Origin: Mesorhizobium sp. LMG 17147
GTDB taxonomy: Bacteria; Pseudomonadota; Alphaproteobacteria; Rhizobiales; Rhizobiaceae
Assembly (NCBI RefSeq): GCF_024297145.1
Contig: NZ_JANCTC010000017.1
Span: forward strand, 32,735 to 96,734
Length of the DNA: 64,000 nucleotides
Reading direction: 5' to 3'
A model generated the notes under the pieces. It searched no databases, was not told the origin of the DNA, and was given only the letters and a program-made list of their open reading frames with translations. Positions 8,456-15,857 of the stretch are shown piece by piece (the stretch's first letter is position 1; each line of letters begins with the position of its first letter). The position numbers and the translations under genes were made by a program.

Positions 8456-8460
8456 TCCAA

Positions 8461-8799
8461 TCAGGCGGCCTTCTTGGCAGCCACGGTCTTGTCGATGATG
8501 CCCGTCTCGCTTTTTTCGATGATGCCCATGACGTCGGCCTCCTTCATGATCAGAAGGTCCTCGCCGTCTATCTTGACCTCGGTGCCGGACCATTTGCCGA
8601 ACAGAATGAGATCGCCGGCCTCGACGTCGAGCGGGATCAGCGCGCCGCTTTCGTCCCGCGCGCCCGGCCCGACAGCGATCACTTCGCCTTCCTGCGGTTT
8701 TTCTTTGGCATTGTCGGGGATGATGATGCCGCCCTTGGATTTGGTGTCGCTTTCGGCGCGCCGAATGACGACGCGATCGTGGAGTGGCCGGAATTTCAT
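8461..8799 (-). CDS. groES: Co-chaperonin GroES (10 kDa)
   Basis: A 112-residue lid of the GroEL cavity. It starts 'MKFRPLHDRVVIRR' and contains the mobile-loop region 'AESDTKSKGGIIIPDNAKEK' and 'GDLILFGKWSGTEVKIDGED'. GroES is usually 95-104 residues; here about 12 extra residues ('TGIIDKTVAAKKAA') extend the C-terminus. The start at 8799 is fixed by homology and by the purine-rich AGAAAGAG just upstream; the open frame before it lacks family similarity. It is the first gene of the groESL operon, preceded by CIRCE at 8852-8878. Confidence 0.95.
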   Translation of the reverse strand: MKFRPLHDRVVIRRAESDTKSKGGIIIPDNAKEKPQEGEVIAVGPGARDESGALIPLDVEAGDLILFGKWSGTEVKIDGEDLLIMKEADVMGIIEKSETGIIDKTVAAKKAA

Positions 8800-8851
8800 G
8801 GGGACTCTTTCTGGGGCCGGCTTAGGCGGCCGCCCCCTCTCTATAGGCGCC

Positions 8852-8878
8852 TTGGCACTCGATTGATAGGAGTGCCAA
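8852..8878 (-). promoter_or_regulatory. CIRCE element (HrcA operator) before groESL
   Basis: TTGGCACTC (8852-8860), a 9-base spacer, and GAGTGCCAA (8870-8878) form a perfect inverted repeat matching the CIRCE consensus TTAGCACTC-N9-GAGTGCTAA with one symmetric change. It lies 53 bases upstream of the groES start, in the 5' leader. The known repressor HrcA is not encoded in this window. Confidence 0.9.
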
Positions 8879-9043
8879 AAAATATTCATAGGGCATATAA
8901 AATATTGAACGTATTATCTTGCCTGGTCATCCCTTGGTGTTCGGGTCCTGCCGAATATTCATGAAATTGAATTTCTGTCTTTGAACACCTATTTTACGAT
9001 GAAGTTCACAGTCATGACTTTCGCTGCAAGGGAGATTTTACCG

Positions 9044-9316
9044 ATGGCCGAAGGCAATCAGAACATCATGGAAAAAGCTCAGGCTCGCTTCATGGAAAAC
9101 CAGAAGAAGACGGCGGAACGGAACAAAGCAACTGCCGAATACGTCTCGGAGGCCAAGGCCAGGATCATCAAAACGGCAAGGCTGAGGGAATTGCGACTGG
9201 CCAAGGAAGAGGCGGACCGCGCGGCGGAAGCTCTGAATCCGGTCGCACCAAAGAAGAAGCGGGCGTCGCGGACAGTCAAGAAGGCCGTATCCGCATCGAC
9301 GGAGGCAAAATCATGA
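9044..9316 (+). CDS. Small charged helical protein
   Basis: A 90-residue protein when started at the ATG at 9044, which is preceded by GGGAGA (about 9029-9034). The sequence is strongly alpha-helical and charged, with 'MEKAQARFMENQKKTAERNK' and 'RLRELRLAKEEADRAAEA', then a Lys-rich C-terminal tail ('PKKKRASRTVKKA'). No membrane segment. The Lys/Ala tail resembles those of phasins or histone-like proteins, but I cannot assign a family. Its stop overlaps the start of the DUF1488 gene by 4 bases (ATGA), so the two are translationally coupled. Confidence 0.6.
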   Translation: MAEGNQNIMEKAQARFMENQKKTAERNKATAEYVSEAKARIIKTARLRELRLAKEEADRAAEALNPVAPKKKRASRTVKKAVSASTEAKS

Positions 9317-9579
9317 GCCTGACATTTCCCAATCCCAGCCGCAGCTACGACGAGGCAAGCAAACGCATTCGCTTCGTCGGCCATGACGGCATGTTCCAGA
9401 TTTCCTTCTCTGTCGCAACCGATGCCATCTCCAAGATGCAGCCGGGAACGGCGGCCTCAGAAGCTACCTACCTGGCAGCCTTCGACACGGCTTCCAACTC
9501 GATCCACGATGTCGCCAGGAATGCCTATGCCCGCACCCGCAGGAGCATATATGTGCTGACTGCGGCTGATTTTCGCTAG
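9313..9579 (+). CDS. DUF1488 family protein
   Basis: An 88-residue protein with the DUF1488 pattern: 'LTFPNPSRSYDEASKRIRFVGHDGM..ISFSV' in the first 35 residues and 'AFDTASNSIHDVARNAYAR' in the second half, ending in 'YVLTAADF'. Family members are small and widespread in proteobacteria, with no known function. It is the second gene of a pair overlapping the previous one by 4 bases, and convergent with the small gene at 9611. Confidence 0.75.
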   Translation: MSLTFPNPSRSYDEASKRIRFVGHDGMFQISFSVATDAISKMQPGTAASEATYLAAFDTASNSIHDVARNAYARTRRSIYVLTAADFR

Positions 9580-9610
9580 ATCCGTCGCGATCCGTCCACA
9601 AGACGCTTTC

Positions 9611-9802
9611 TCAGGGCTTCCGAGTCGCCTTCGCTCGCCGCTTGACGTCGCGACCGTTCAGCCGGTCGACCATCGCGTCCGCATCGCGCGTGTTCAAGCC
9701 GACCATGAGTTGCTGCTTGAGCTCGACCGGCTGGCCGGTGAAGACGTCGAAGACGGTCCAGCTGTGAGGATGTTCCATACGGAGCGCGTAGCGGTTTGCC
9801 AT
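9611..9802 (-). CDS. Small hypothetical protein
   Basis: A 63-residue protein starting 'MANRYALRMEHPHSWTVFDV' at 9802, chosen because GAAAGGA lies 8-10 bases upstream. It contains 'TGQPVELKQQLMVGLNTRDADAMVDRLNGRD' split by a turn, and a basic C-terminus. The fold appears to be a small beta-hairpin plus helix. I do not recognise a named family; similar short proteins occur in Mesorhizobium as far as I recall. Confidence 0.55.
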   Translation of the reverse strand: MANRYALRMEHPHSWTVFDVFTGQPVELKQQLMVGLNTRDADAMVDRLNGRDVKRRAKATRKP

Positions 9803-9840
9803 CTTGGGTCCTTTCGTTACCGCCCGATCGATGAATGTTA

Positions 9841-10056
9841 TCAGGCCTGGGCGATGAAGAATACTGCCGCCACGACAAGCACCGTCCACAAAACGACGGA
9901 CAGCTTCAGGGCCAGGCTACCGCAGGCCGAGAGCACCTCCCGAGTGTGGTTGACCAGACTCTTGACGGTCATCGACATGGTCGACGCCGCAATCGCGACC
10001 GGCGGCGCCTTGGCCCCAAGCTTTCCGAAGACAGGCAGCAACGACGGCTCGCGCAC
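9841..10056 (-). CDS. Small tail-anchored membrane protein
   Basis: A 71-residue protein with a single hydrophobic segment at the very C-terminus ('LKLSVVLWTVLVVAAVFFIAQA'). This would place it in the inner membrane with the N-terminus in the cytoplasm. The GTG start at 10056 has GAGG about 10 bases upstream; an internal ATG at residue 27 is an alternative. Function unknown. Confidence 0.45.
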   Translation of the reverse strand: MREPSLLPVFGKLGAKAPPVAIAASTMSMTVKSLVNHTREVLSACGSLALKLSVVLWTVLVVAAVFFIAQA

Positions 10057-10333
10057 GAAAAACGACCTCGAATGTTTGGAAACCAGACATCATCATAGCA
10101 TTATTTTTTCGAACTCCTGCATGCCAAATGAATTCGCGCAGGTTGGCGTCACCCTGAAGGGTCCGTGACGCGGAGGGCCGCGGCGTCGCGCATTCCAGGA
10201 GCAGGGCTTATTCCCGAGGTCATGAAGGTTCATAATCCGTATGAGACGCGCTGATTCGCGCTTTTGCCGGGATGCCGTCATGCAACGCAGCTACGCAGCC
10301 GGGAGGTCGACGCGACGGGCGAGGGGAAAGACA

Positions 10334-10744
10334 ATGACCGCGCCGGCCGTCGAATTGCAGAAGGCCATATTCGAGGCAGTGAATGACGATCCCGATTTAT
10401 CGGCGGCACTGGGCGACGCACGATTGTTCGACCGTGCGCCGGAAAATGTTGCGTTTCCCCACATGACCGTCGGCCGCACCAGCGTCTACGACTGGGCAAC
10501 GGGGACGGAGAACAACGCCGAGCAGTTGCTGACGCTGCATGTCTGGTCGAAGTCCGAGGCCAGCAAGGAAACCACCGACATCATGGACCTGGTCAGCGCC
10601 CGCCTGCGAGAGGCGGCGCTGTCGCTTGGCGAACATCGTCGCGCCCATCTCAAGCTCGAATTCGCCGAGGCCCGCTACGACGAGGACCTTTCGGCCCATC
10701 ACGGGCTGCTGCGCTTCCGCGCCGTGATCGAGGAAGACGGCTGA
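10334..10744 (+). CDS. DUF3168 family (phage tail-completion-type) protein, orphan
   Basis: A 136-residue protein starting at the ATG at 10334, after GAGGGGAAAG. The pattern 'VELQKAIFEAVNDDPDLSAALG', 'FPHMTVGRTSVYDWATGTE', 'LTLHVWSK' and the C-terminal 'AHHGLLRFRAVIEE' fits DUF3168. These proteins join head to tail in siphophages and in alphaproteobacterial gene transfer agents, where the gene lies between a head-tail gene and the major tail protein. None of those neighbours is present here, so it is isolated. It may be a relic or may have been recruited elsewhere. Confidence 0.75.
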   Translation: MTAPAVELQKAIFEAVNDDPDLSAALGDARLFDRAPENVAFPHMTVGRTSVYDWATGTENNAEQLLTLHVWSKSEASKETTDIMDLVSARLREAALSLGEHRRAHLKLEFAEARYDEDLSAHHGLLRFRAVIEEDG

Positions 10745-10775
10745 CCGTCCGGCACTTCCGTGAAATCGGGCAATT

Positions 10776-10864
10776 TTGTTCTTGCTTTGTGCCGGCAGCT
10801 ATGCTAGTAATTTGGCTATGGTGCTGATTGGCGCCAACGACCCGTCGCAGAGCGGGTTTTTTTA
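10776..10864 (+). ncRNA. Candidate short sRNA or terminated leader
   Basis: TTGTTC (10776-10781), an 18-base spacer and TATGCT (10800-10805) resemble a sigma-70 promoter. About 35 bases later, ACCCG (10840-10844) and CGGGT (10853-10857) form a hairpin followed by seven Ts. A transcript of about 55 nt could result. The hairpin could equally be the terminator of the DUF3168 gene, which ends 96 bases upstream. The rest of the gap up to 11078 shows nothing clear. Confidence 0.3.
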
Positions 10865-11078
10865 TTTCCGGTCGGTTCGCCTGAATCTGCCTTCGGTTGC
10901 CGGATCGATTGTGGAAGTCGGGGCAAACCTAAAGCGATTGCCTTTCACCGCCAAACGATGCCCGGTTGTCGGCGAAGGATCGGAGGGCTAGGTTAAACTT
11001 GGCAATTTCGCGGGATGGGCGGCGAAACGGCAATCCGGTAATCTCGCGCTTCAGGGGTGTGGCGGGCATGCATTCGAG

Positions 11079-11118
11079 CGTTCACCGTTCATATCACGTT
11101 CAGCACCCGCGCGTTAGA
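11079..11118 (+). promoter_or_regulatory. PhoP-box-like direct repeat before feuN
   Basis: The hexamer CGTTCA occurs at 11079, 11086 and 11097. The last two are separated by exactly 5 bases (11-bp period), the geometry at which OmpR/PhoP-type regulators bind as tandem dimers. A possible -10, TTAGAA (11113-11118), begins 10 bases after the last repeat. This suggests autoregulation by the regulator encoded at 11492. Confidence 0.45.
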
Positions 11119-11127
11119 ACGCTGGCC

Positions 11128-11427
11128 ATGAAAACCCTTCGCTCCCACTTCCGGACCGCGGCACTGGTGCTCTCAGCCGCCGGCCTGCTTGCGTCGCAAG
11201 CGATGGCGATCCCCGCTGTCACGCCCGAGCAGCCCCAGCCGGTCGTCCTCGCCGCGTCCGACTGCTACGCGATCGGCCAGCAGGTGGCGGAGCAGAATGG
11301 CGGCACTTTGGCCAAGGCCTCGCAGTCGACACGCGGCGGCCAGCCAGTCTGCGTCATCGTCGTGCTCGTTCCGGGCAAGGACGGGCAGCGTCCCCGCCGC
11401 TCGGAGATCGTCGTTCCGCTGAACTGA
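11128..11427 (+). CDS. feuN: Small secreted protein, probable FeuN-type modulator
   Basis: A 99-residue protein from the ATG at 11128, with a clear signal peptide ('ALVLSAAGLLASQAMA'). The mature part is short, with two cysteines ('SDCYAIGQQ' and 'GQPVCVIVVLVP'). In Sinorhizobium meliloti, FeuN is a small periplasmic protein encoded directly before feuP that restrains the FeuQ kinase. The position, size, secretion and operon context here match. The open frame extends upstream to 10966, but only the ATG at 11128 gives an export signal. A PhoP-box-like repeat precedes it. The gene name rests mainly on context. Confidence 0.55.
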   Translation: MKTLRSHFRTAALVLSAAGLLASQAMAIPAVTPEQPQPVVLAASDCYAIGQQVAEQNGGTLAKASQSTRGGQPVCVIVVLVPGKDGQRPRRSEIVVPLN

Positions 11428-11491
11428 ACCGTGCCGTTTCCCAGTCTGCCGGAATCGGCCTATATCTGAACAGCTTCAACAGGCCTTCCGC

Positions 11492-12157
11492 ATGCGCGTA
11501 CTCGTCGTCGAAGATGACAAGGATCTCAACCGGCAGATCGGCGACGCGCTGGTCGATGCCGGCTATGTCGTCGACCGCGCGTTCGACGGCGAGGAAGGGC
11601 ACTTTCTCGGCGACACCGAGCCCTACGATGCCGTGGTGCTCGACATCGGCCTGCCGCAGATGGACGGCATCAGCGTGGTCGAGCGCTGGCGGCGCGGCGG
11701 CCGCAAGATGCCGGTGCTGATCCTGACGGCACGCGACCGCTGGAGCGACAAGGTTGCCGGCATCGACGCCGGCGCCGACGACTACGTCACCAAACCTTTT
11801 CACATCGAGGAAATCCTGGCCAGGGTGCGCGCATTGATCCGGCGCGCTGCCGGGCATGCCTCGTCCGAGCTGACCTGCGGGCCGCTGCGCCTCGACACCA
11901 AGGCCTCCAAGGCCGACGTCGACGGCGTGCCGCTGAAGCTAACCTCGCACGAATTCCGGTTGCTTGCCTACCTCATGCATCATATGGGCGAGGTGGTGTC
12001 CCGGACCGAGCTGGTCGAGCATCTCTATGACCAGGATTTCGACCGCGATTCCAACACGATCGAGGTCTTTGTCGGACGGCTTCGCAAGAAGATGGGCATC
12101 GACATGATCGAAACTGTTCGCGGCATGGGCTACCGCATGCGTAAGCCGGAGGCGTAA
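11492..12157 (+). CDS. feuP: OmpR-family response regulator, FeuP-like
   Basis: A 221-residue regulator. The receiver domain (residues 1-115) has the acidic pair 'VVEDD', phospho-acceptor Asp51 in 'VVLDIGLPQMDGI', and Lys in 'DDYVTKPFH'. The C-terminal winged helix (about 125-220) ends 'DMIETVRGMGYRM'. FeuP of S. meliloti is known to activate ndvA for cyclic glucan export. The sequence and its place between a small secreted protein and a periplasmic-sensor kinase support that assignment. It is followed by the kinase gene after about 10 bases. Confidence 0.78.
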   Translation: MRVLVVEDDKDLNRQIGDALVDAGYVVDRAFDGEEGHFLGDTEPYDAVVLDIGLPQMDGISVVERWRRGGRKMPVLILTARDRWSDKVAGIDAGADDYVTKPFHIEEILARVRALIRRAAGHASSELTCGPLRLDTKASKADVDGVPLKLTSHEFRLLAYLMHHMGEVVSRTELVEHLYDQDFDRDSNTIEVFVGRLRKKMGIDMIETVRGMGYRMRKPEA

Positions 12158-12167
12158 CGCGGAACCG

Positions 12168-13580
12168 CTGACTACAAAACCCGCCGTCTCGAACACGCCG
12201 TCGCTGCGGTCATGGCCGCGTTCGCTGGCGTTTCGCGTCATCGCTTTTTCCACGGTCTGGGCGATCCTCACTCTGGTGGTCATCTTCACCTTGATCACCA
12301 CGCTCTATCGCCAGGCCAGCGAGCGCGGTTTCGACAGCCTGCTTTCGGCGCATCTGTTCAACCTGATCGGCTCGGTCGGCGTTTCCGAAAGCGGCCAATT
12401 GACCGGCGCCCCCGACCTTGGCGATTTGAGGTTCTCGGAGCCGAATTCCGGCTGGTACTGGTCGGTCGAGCCCGCCTCGGAAGGCGTGCACGGCGATCTC
12501 CATTCGTCGTCGATGACCAAGGCGATCCCGTCGCCAAGCGTTGCCGAGGTGCCCTTCAATGCCAGCTTCCAGCGCAGCTATTCAGCGGATGGCATCGAAG
12601 GCGAGCAGTTGGAGGTGTTCGAGAGCGAGTTCGTCCTCGATGCGAAAAACCGCGCCGCGCGCTTCCGTGTCATGGGCAACCAGACTGAGCTCGAGCAGGA
12701 AATCGCTACCTTCCAGCGGCGCCTGTTGACCTATCTGTCGCTGTTCGGCGTCGGCATGATCGCCATCAACGCGATTGCGATCCTGCTCGGCTTGCAGCCG
12801 CTGCGCCGGGTCAGGAATGCGCTTGCGATGGTGCGCGAAGGAACCGCGCAACGCCTCGACGGCCGTTTCCCGGCCGAGATCGAGCCGCTCGCCAACGAGA
12901 CCAATGCGCTGATCGAGAACAACAGGCGTATCGTCGAGCGGTCGCGCACGCAGGTCGGCAACCTGGCGCACTCGCTGAAGACGCCGCTTGCCGTGCTGCT
13001 CAACGAGGCGCGGGCGCTGGGTGGCGCCAAGGGGCAGCTGATCGCTGAGCAGGCTGTTTCCATGCAGAAGCAAGTGGACCATTATCTGCAACGTGCCCGT
13101 GTCGCCGCGCAGCGCGACAGCGTCGTCTACCGAACGCCGGTGACACCGCTGGTCCAGCGCATGGTTCGGGTTCTGCAGAAGCTCAACCCGCAGACGGCGC
13201 TGTCGCTGTCATTGCCGGCCACCGACATCGTCTTTGCCGGCGAACGCGAGGACCTGGAGGAGTTGCTCGGCAATCTGCTCGACAATGCGATGAAATGGGC
13301 AAGGAGCGCGGTCGCCGTTTCGGTCAAGCTCGTCGCTGGCACGGAAGGCTCAGCCAACCTGTTCGAGATAGCCATCGAGGATGACGGCCCCGGCATTCCC
13401 GACGACAAGGCGCGCGAGGTATTGCAGCGCGGCCGGCGTCTCGACGAGACAAAACCGGGCAGCGGGCTCGGACTTGCCATTGTCGCCGACCTTGTCAACG
13501 AGTATGGAGGCTCTCTGGCGCTGGAACGATCCGTCATGGGTGGATTGAAGGCGATGGTTCGATTGCGGAGCCTTCAGTAA
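12168..13580 (+). CDS. feuQ: Sensor histidine kinase, FeuQ-like, non-standard start
   Basis: Two membrane segments bracket a periplasmic sensor: the first in 'FSTVWAILTLVVIFTLI' and the second in 'LSLFGVGMIAINAIAILLG'. A linker follows, then a dimerisation domain with phospho-acceptor His in 'LAHSLKTPLAVL' (about residue 268) and an ATPase domain with 'NLLDNAMKWA', 'DDGPGIP' and 'GSGLGLAIVADL'. No ATG, GTG or TTG lies in frame before the first membrane segment. A CTG at 12168, 10 bases after the feuP stop, is the best candidate. The GTG at 12276 would delete half of the first membrane helix. Confidence 0.75.
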   Translation: MTTKPAVSNTPSLRSWPRSLAFRVIAFSTVWAILTLVVIFTLITTLYRQASERGFDSLLSAHLFNLIGSVGVSESGQLTGAPDLGDLRFSEPNSGWYWSVEPASEGVHGDLHSSSMTKAIPSPSVAEVPFNASFQRSYSADGIEGEQLEVFESEFVLDAKNRAARFRVMGNQTELEQEIATFQRRLLTYLSLFGVGMIAINAIAILLGLQPLRRVRNALAMVREGTAQRLDGRFPAEIEPLANETNALIENNRRIVERSRTQVGNLAHSLKTPLAVLLNEARALGGAKGQLIAEQAVSMQKQVDHYLQRARVAAQRDSVVYRTPVTPLVQRMVRVLQKLNPQTALSLSLPATDIVFAGEREDLEELLGNLLDNAMKWARSAVAVSVKLVAGTEGSANLFEIAIEDDGPGIPDDKAREVLQRGRRLDETKPGSGLGLAIVADLVNEYGGSLALERSVMGGLKAMVRLRSLQ

Positions 13581-13689
13581 TGCTTTTCCAGGTGGCCGGC
13601 TGCGGCCAAATTTCCGACAAACATCGACATTATGGCCGCGCCAGCCTGATGACAGCGCGGCGGTCCAGCTCAAGAAAGCCGGTATTGGC

Positions 13690-14124
13690 ATGAAGATTCG
13701 CGTCGCGCTCGTTTCCGCATTGCTCGCCATCTCCGGCTGCACGACGCTCAGCAAGGGCCCGGCCGTTACGGCAACGTCGGCCGCCACGCCCCCCAGCGGG
13801 GCCAAGGTGGCGACGACGATCATCTCCGCCATGGGCGGCGGCCTCGTCGGCGGCTCTATCGGCGCCGGCCTGAGCGAGACCGAGAAACGCAGCGCGCTCG
13901 AGGCGGAATACAAGGCGCTTGAATACACGGCGAGCGGCCAGAAAGTGGCTTGGAAGAGCGACAGTTCGGCCCATCGCGGCGAAGTGGTTGCCGCCCAGCC
14001 CTATCGCGTCGGATCGCAGGACTGCCGGCAATACACCCATACGGTGTTTACCGGCACCGCCGGCGCCACCGCGCGCGGAACCGCCTGCCGCAATGCCGAC
14101 GGCAGCTGGACGCCGCTGACGTAG
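13690..14124 (+). CDS. Surface-antigen-type outer membrane lipoprotein
   Basis: A 144-residue protein with a lipoprotein signal: hydrophobic segment and lipobox 'LAISGC', with Cys17 as the lipidation site. A glycine-rich, glycine-zipper-like stretch follows ('ISAMGGGLVGGSIGAGLS', about residues 45-62). The C-terminal domain 'KVAWKSDSSAHRGEVVAAQP', 'CRQYTHTVFTGT' and 'ATACRNADGSW' type segments resemble the 17-kDa / RT0821-Lpp0805 surface protein family. Probably anchored in the outer membrane. Exact role unknown. Confidence 0.7.
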   Translation: MKIRVALVSALLAISGCTTLSKGPAVTATSAATPPSGAKVATTIISAMGGGLVGGSIGAGLSETEKRSALEAEYKALEYTASGQKVAWKSDSSAHRGEVVAAQPYRVGSQDCRQYTHTVFTGTAGATARGTACRNADGSWTPLT

Positions 14125-14202
14125 CTGGTCCGGCCGTTCCCGCCAAAGCGTCGCAGCACGCTTGTGTTGGCAGGGCAGGGGTCTCGTTCTATTGGAAGAG
14201 CC

Positions 14203-15339
14203 ATGCTGTTCTGGGTCATAGCCGCAATCCTGACGCTCGGCGCAAGCCTGGCGGTGCTGCTGCCGTTGGCTGGCGGTTCGAAGAACGCGTCCGCTGCCGG
14301 CGATCACGACCTCGAAGTCTATCGCGACCAGCTGGCCGAGCTTGACCGCGATATGGCGCGTGGCCTGATCCAGCCGATGGAGGCCGAAGAGGCTCGCGCC
14401 GAAATCGCCCGCCGCATCCTTCGCCTGAGCAATGCTGGCCAGGCCGGCGAGACGGCGACGCAGCCGTCGCGGTCGACAAGACTGGTGGCGACGGCTGCCG
14501 TGCTGGTGGTTCCACTGGTCAGCTGGGGCCTCTATGGCCAGCTCGGCTCACCCGACCTGCCATCGCAGCCACTCAGCGAACGCCTGGCCAAGAACCCCGC
14601 CGACAGCTCGGTCGACGAGCTGATAGCCCGCGCCGAGGCGCACCTTGCGGCCAACCCATCCGATGGCCGTGGCTGGGACGTTCTGGCGCCGGTCTATCTG
14701 CGCATGCAGCGATACGCCGATGCGGTGACCGCCTATCGCAACGCCATCCGCCTCGACGGCGACAGCGCTGCCCGTCAGGCGGGTCTTGGCGAGGCGATAG
14801 CCAATGCGGCCGGCGGCATTGTCTCGGCCGAAGCGCAGGCGGCGTTCGAGGCGGCGTTGAACCTCGATCCGGCCAATCCGAAGGCCGCGTTCTATCTCGC
14901 CATGGGCATGGCACAGGAGGGCCGCATAGCTGAAGCCACGGCGGCCTGGCAAAAGATGCTGGCCGCCTTGCCGCAGGGTTCGCCGTGGCGCGGCGCAGTC
15001 GAGCAGGCGCTGGCCGAATCCGCCGCCCGCAGCGTCGCTTCCGGAGCGCCCGCGAAAGGACCGAGCGCCGAGGATATCGATGCTGCCTCCTCGAGGTCGC
15101 CGCAGGACCGGCAAGCCATGATCAGCACCATGGTTGCCAGGCTCGACGAAAAGCTTCGGCAAAATCCGCGCGACGAGGAAGGGTGGATGCAGCTCGTTCG
15201 TTCCTATGCCGTACTGGGCAAGACAGATCAGGCGCGTGACGCGCTCAATCGCGGTATCGCCGTCTTTGGCGCGGACAGTGACCAGGCCAGGAAATTCACC
15301 GCCTTTGCCGCCTCGCTCGGCGTGACGGCGACGGAGTAG
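14203..15339 (+). CDS. ccmI: Cytochrome c maturation protein CcmI (CycH)
   Basis: A 378-residue protein that holds apocytochrome c for haem ligation. It begins with a membrane helix ('LFWVIAAILTLGASLAVLLPL'), has a cytoplasmic loop with 'VYRDQLAELDRDMARGLI', a second membrane helix ('LVATAAVLVVPLVSWGLYG', about 98-116), then TPR-type helical repeats in the periplasm ('DVLAPVYLRMQRYADAVTAY', 'AAFEAALNLDPANPKAAFYL'). The ATG at 14203 is chosen because GGAAGAG precedes it and the hydrophobic segment starts directly. First gene of ccmIEFH; ccmE follows after 3 bases. Confidence 0.93.
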   Translation: MLFWVIAAILTLGASLAVLLPLAGGSKNASAAGDHDLEVYRDQLAELDRDMARGLIQPMEAEEARAEIARRILRLSNAGQAGETATQPSRSTRLVATAAVLVVPLVSWGLYGQLGSPDLPSQPLSERLAKNPADSSVDELIARAEAHLAANPSDGRGWDVLAPVYLRMQRYADAVTAYRNAIRLDGDSAARQAGLGEAIANAAGGIVSAEAQAAFEAALNLDPANPKAAFYLAMGMAQEGRIAEATAAWQKMLAALPQGSPWRGAVEQALAESAARSVASGAPAKGPSAEDIDAASSRSPQDRQAMISTMVARLDEKLRQNPRDEEGWMQLVRSYAVLGKTDQARDALNRGIAVFGADSDQARKFTAFAASLGVTATE

Positions 15340-15342
15340 ACG

Positions 15343-15786
15343 ATGACGCGCAAGCAGAAACGACTGTCGGTGATCGCCGCAGGGCTGGGGTTTCTCGGTG
15401 TTGCAACCGGGCTGACCTTCTATGCGCTTGGCCAGAAGGCCTCCTATTTCTACATGCCGGCCGATCTGGCCACCGCCAGCCTTCAGCCGGGCCAGCGCAT
15501 CAGGCTCGGCGGCCTCGTCGAAAAAGGCACCGTCGAGCGCGGCCATGGCGCCACCGTCGCCTTTTCGGTGACCGACAACCAGAAGGACGTCAAGGTTACC
15601 TATACCGGCATTCTTCCCGACCTTTTCCGGGAAGGGCAGGGCGTGATCACCGAAGGCTCGTTTGGCCCCGACGGCATCTTTGTCGCCGACAGCGTGCTCG
15701 CCAAGCATGACGAGACCTATATGCCCAAGGAGGTGGCCGACGGCCTCAAGGCCAAGGGCGTGTGGCAGGAGAGCAAGAGTGACTGA
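15343..15786 (+). CDS. ccmE: Haem chaperone CcmE (CycJ)
   Basis: A 147-residue periplasmic haem chaperone with one N-terminal membrane anchor ('LSVIAAGLGFLGVATGLTFYAL'). The haem-binding His122 and nearby Tyr126 are present in 'VLAKHDETYMPKE'. It takes haem from CcmC and passes it to CcmF/H. The genes ccmABCDG are not here; in rhizobia they lie elsewhere. Confidence 0.95.
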   Translation: MTRKQKRLSVIAAGLGFLGVATGLTFYALGQKASYFYMPADLATASLQPGQRIRLGGLVEKGTVERGHGATVAFSVTDNQKDVKVTYTGILPDLFREGQGVITEGSFGPDGIFVADSVLAKHDETYMPKEVADGLKAKGVWQESKSD

Positions 15787-15787
15787 G

Positions 15788-15830
15788 CAGGTTCCGCAAA
15801 AGTGTTCCACGGTTTTGCGGCAAGAACCTG
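15788..15830. repeat. Inverted repeat between ccmE and ccmF
   Basis: CAGGTTCCGCAAAA (15788-15801) faces GTTTTGCGGCAAGAACCTG (15812-15830), giving a long stem with a small bulge. It occupies most of the 71-base gap inside the operon. Similar palindromes are scattered in Mesorhizobium genomes. It may affect ccmF expression. Confidence 0.5.
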
Positions 15831-15857
15831 CGGCAAGATCTAGCGGGCGCGGCGACA

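Noticed and set aside
10776..10991. 71-residue plus-strand frame after the DUF3168 gene
   Set aside because: It spans a promoter-like sequence and a terminator hairpin, has no ribosome site, and its sequence looks non-coding.
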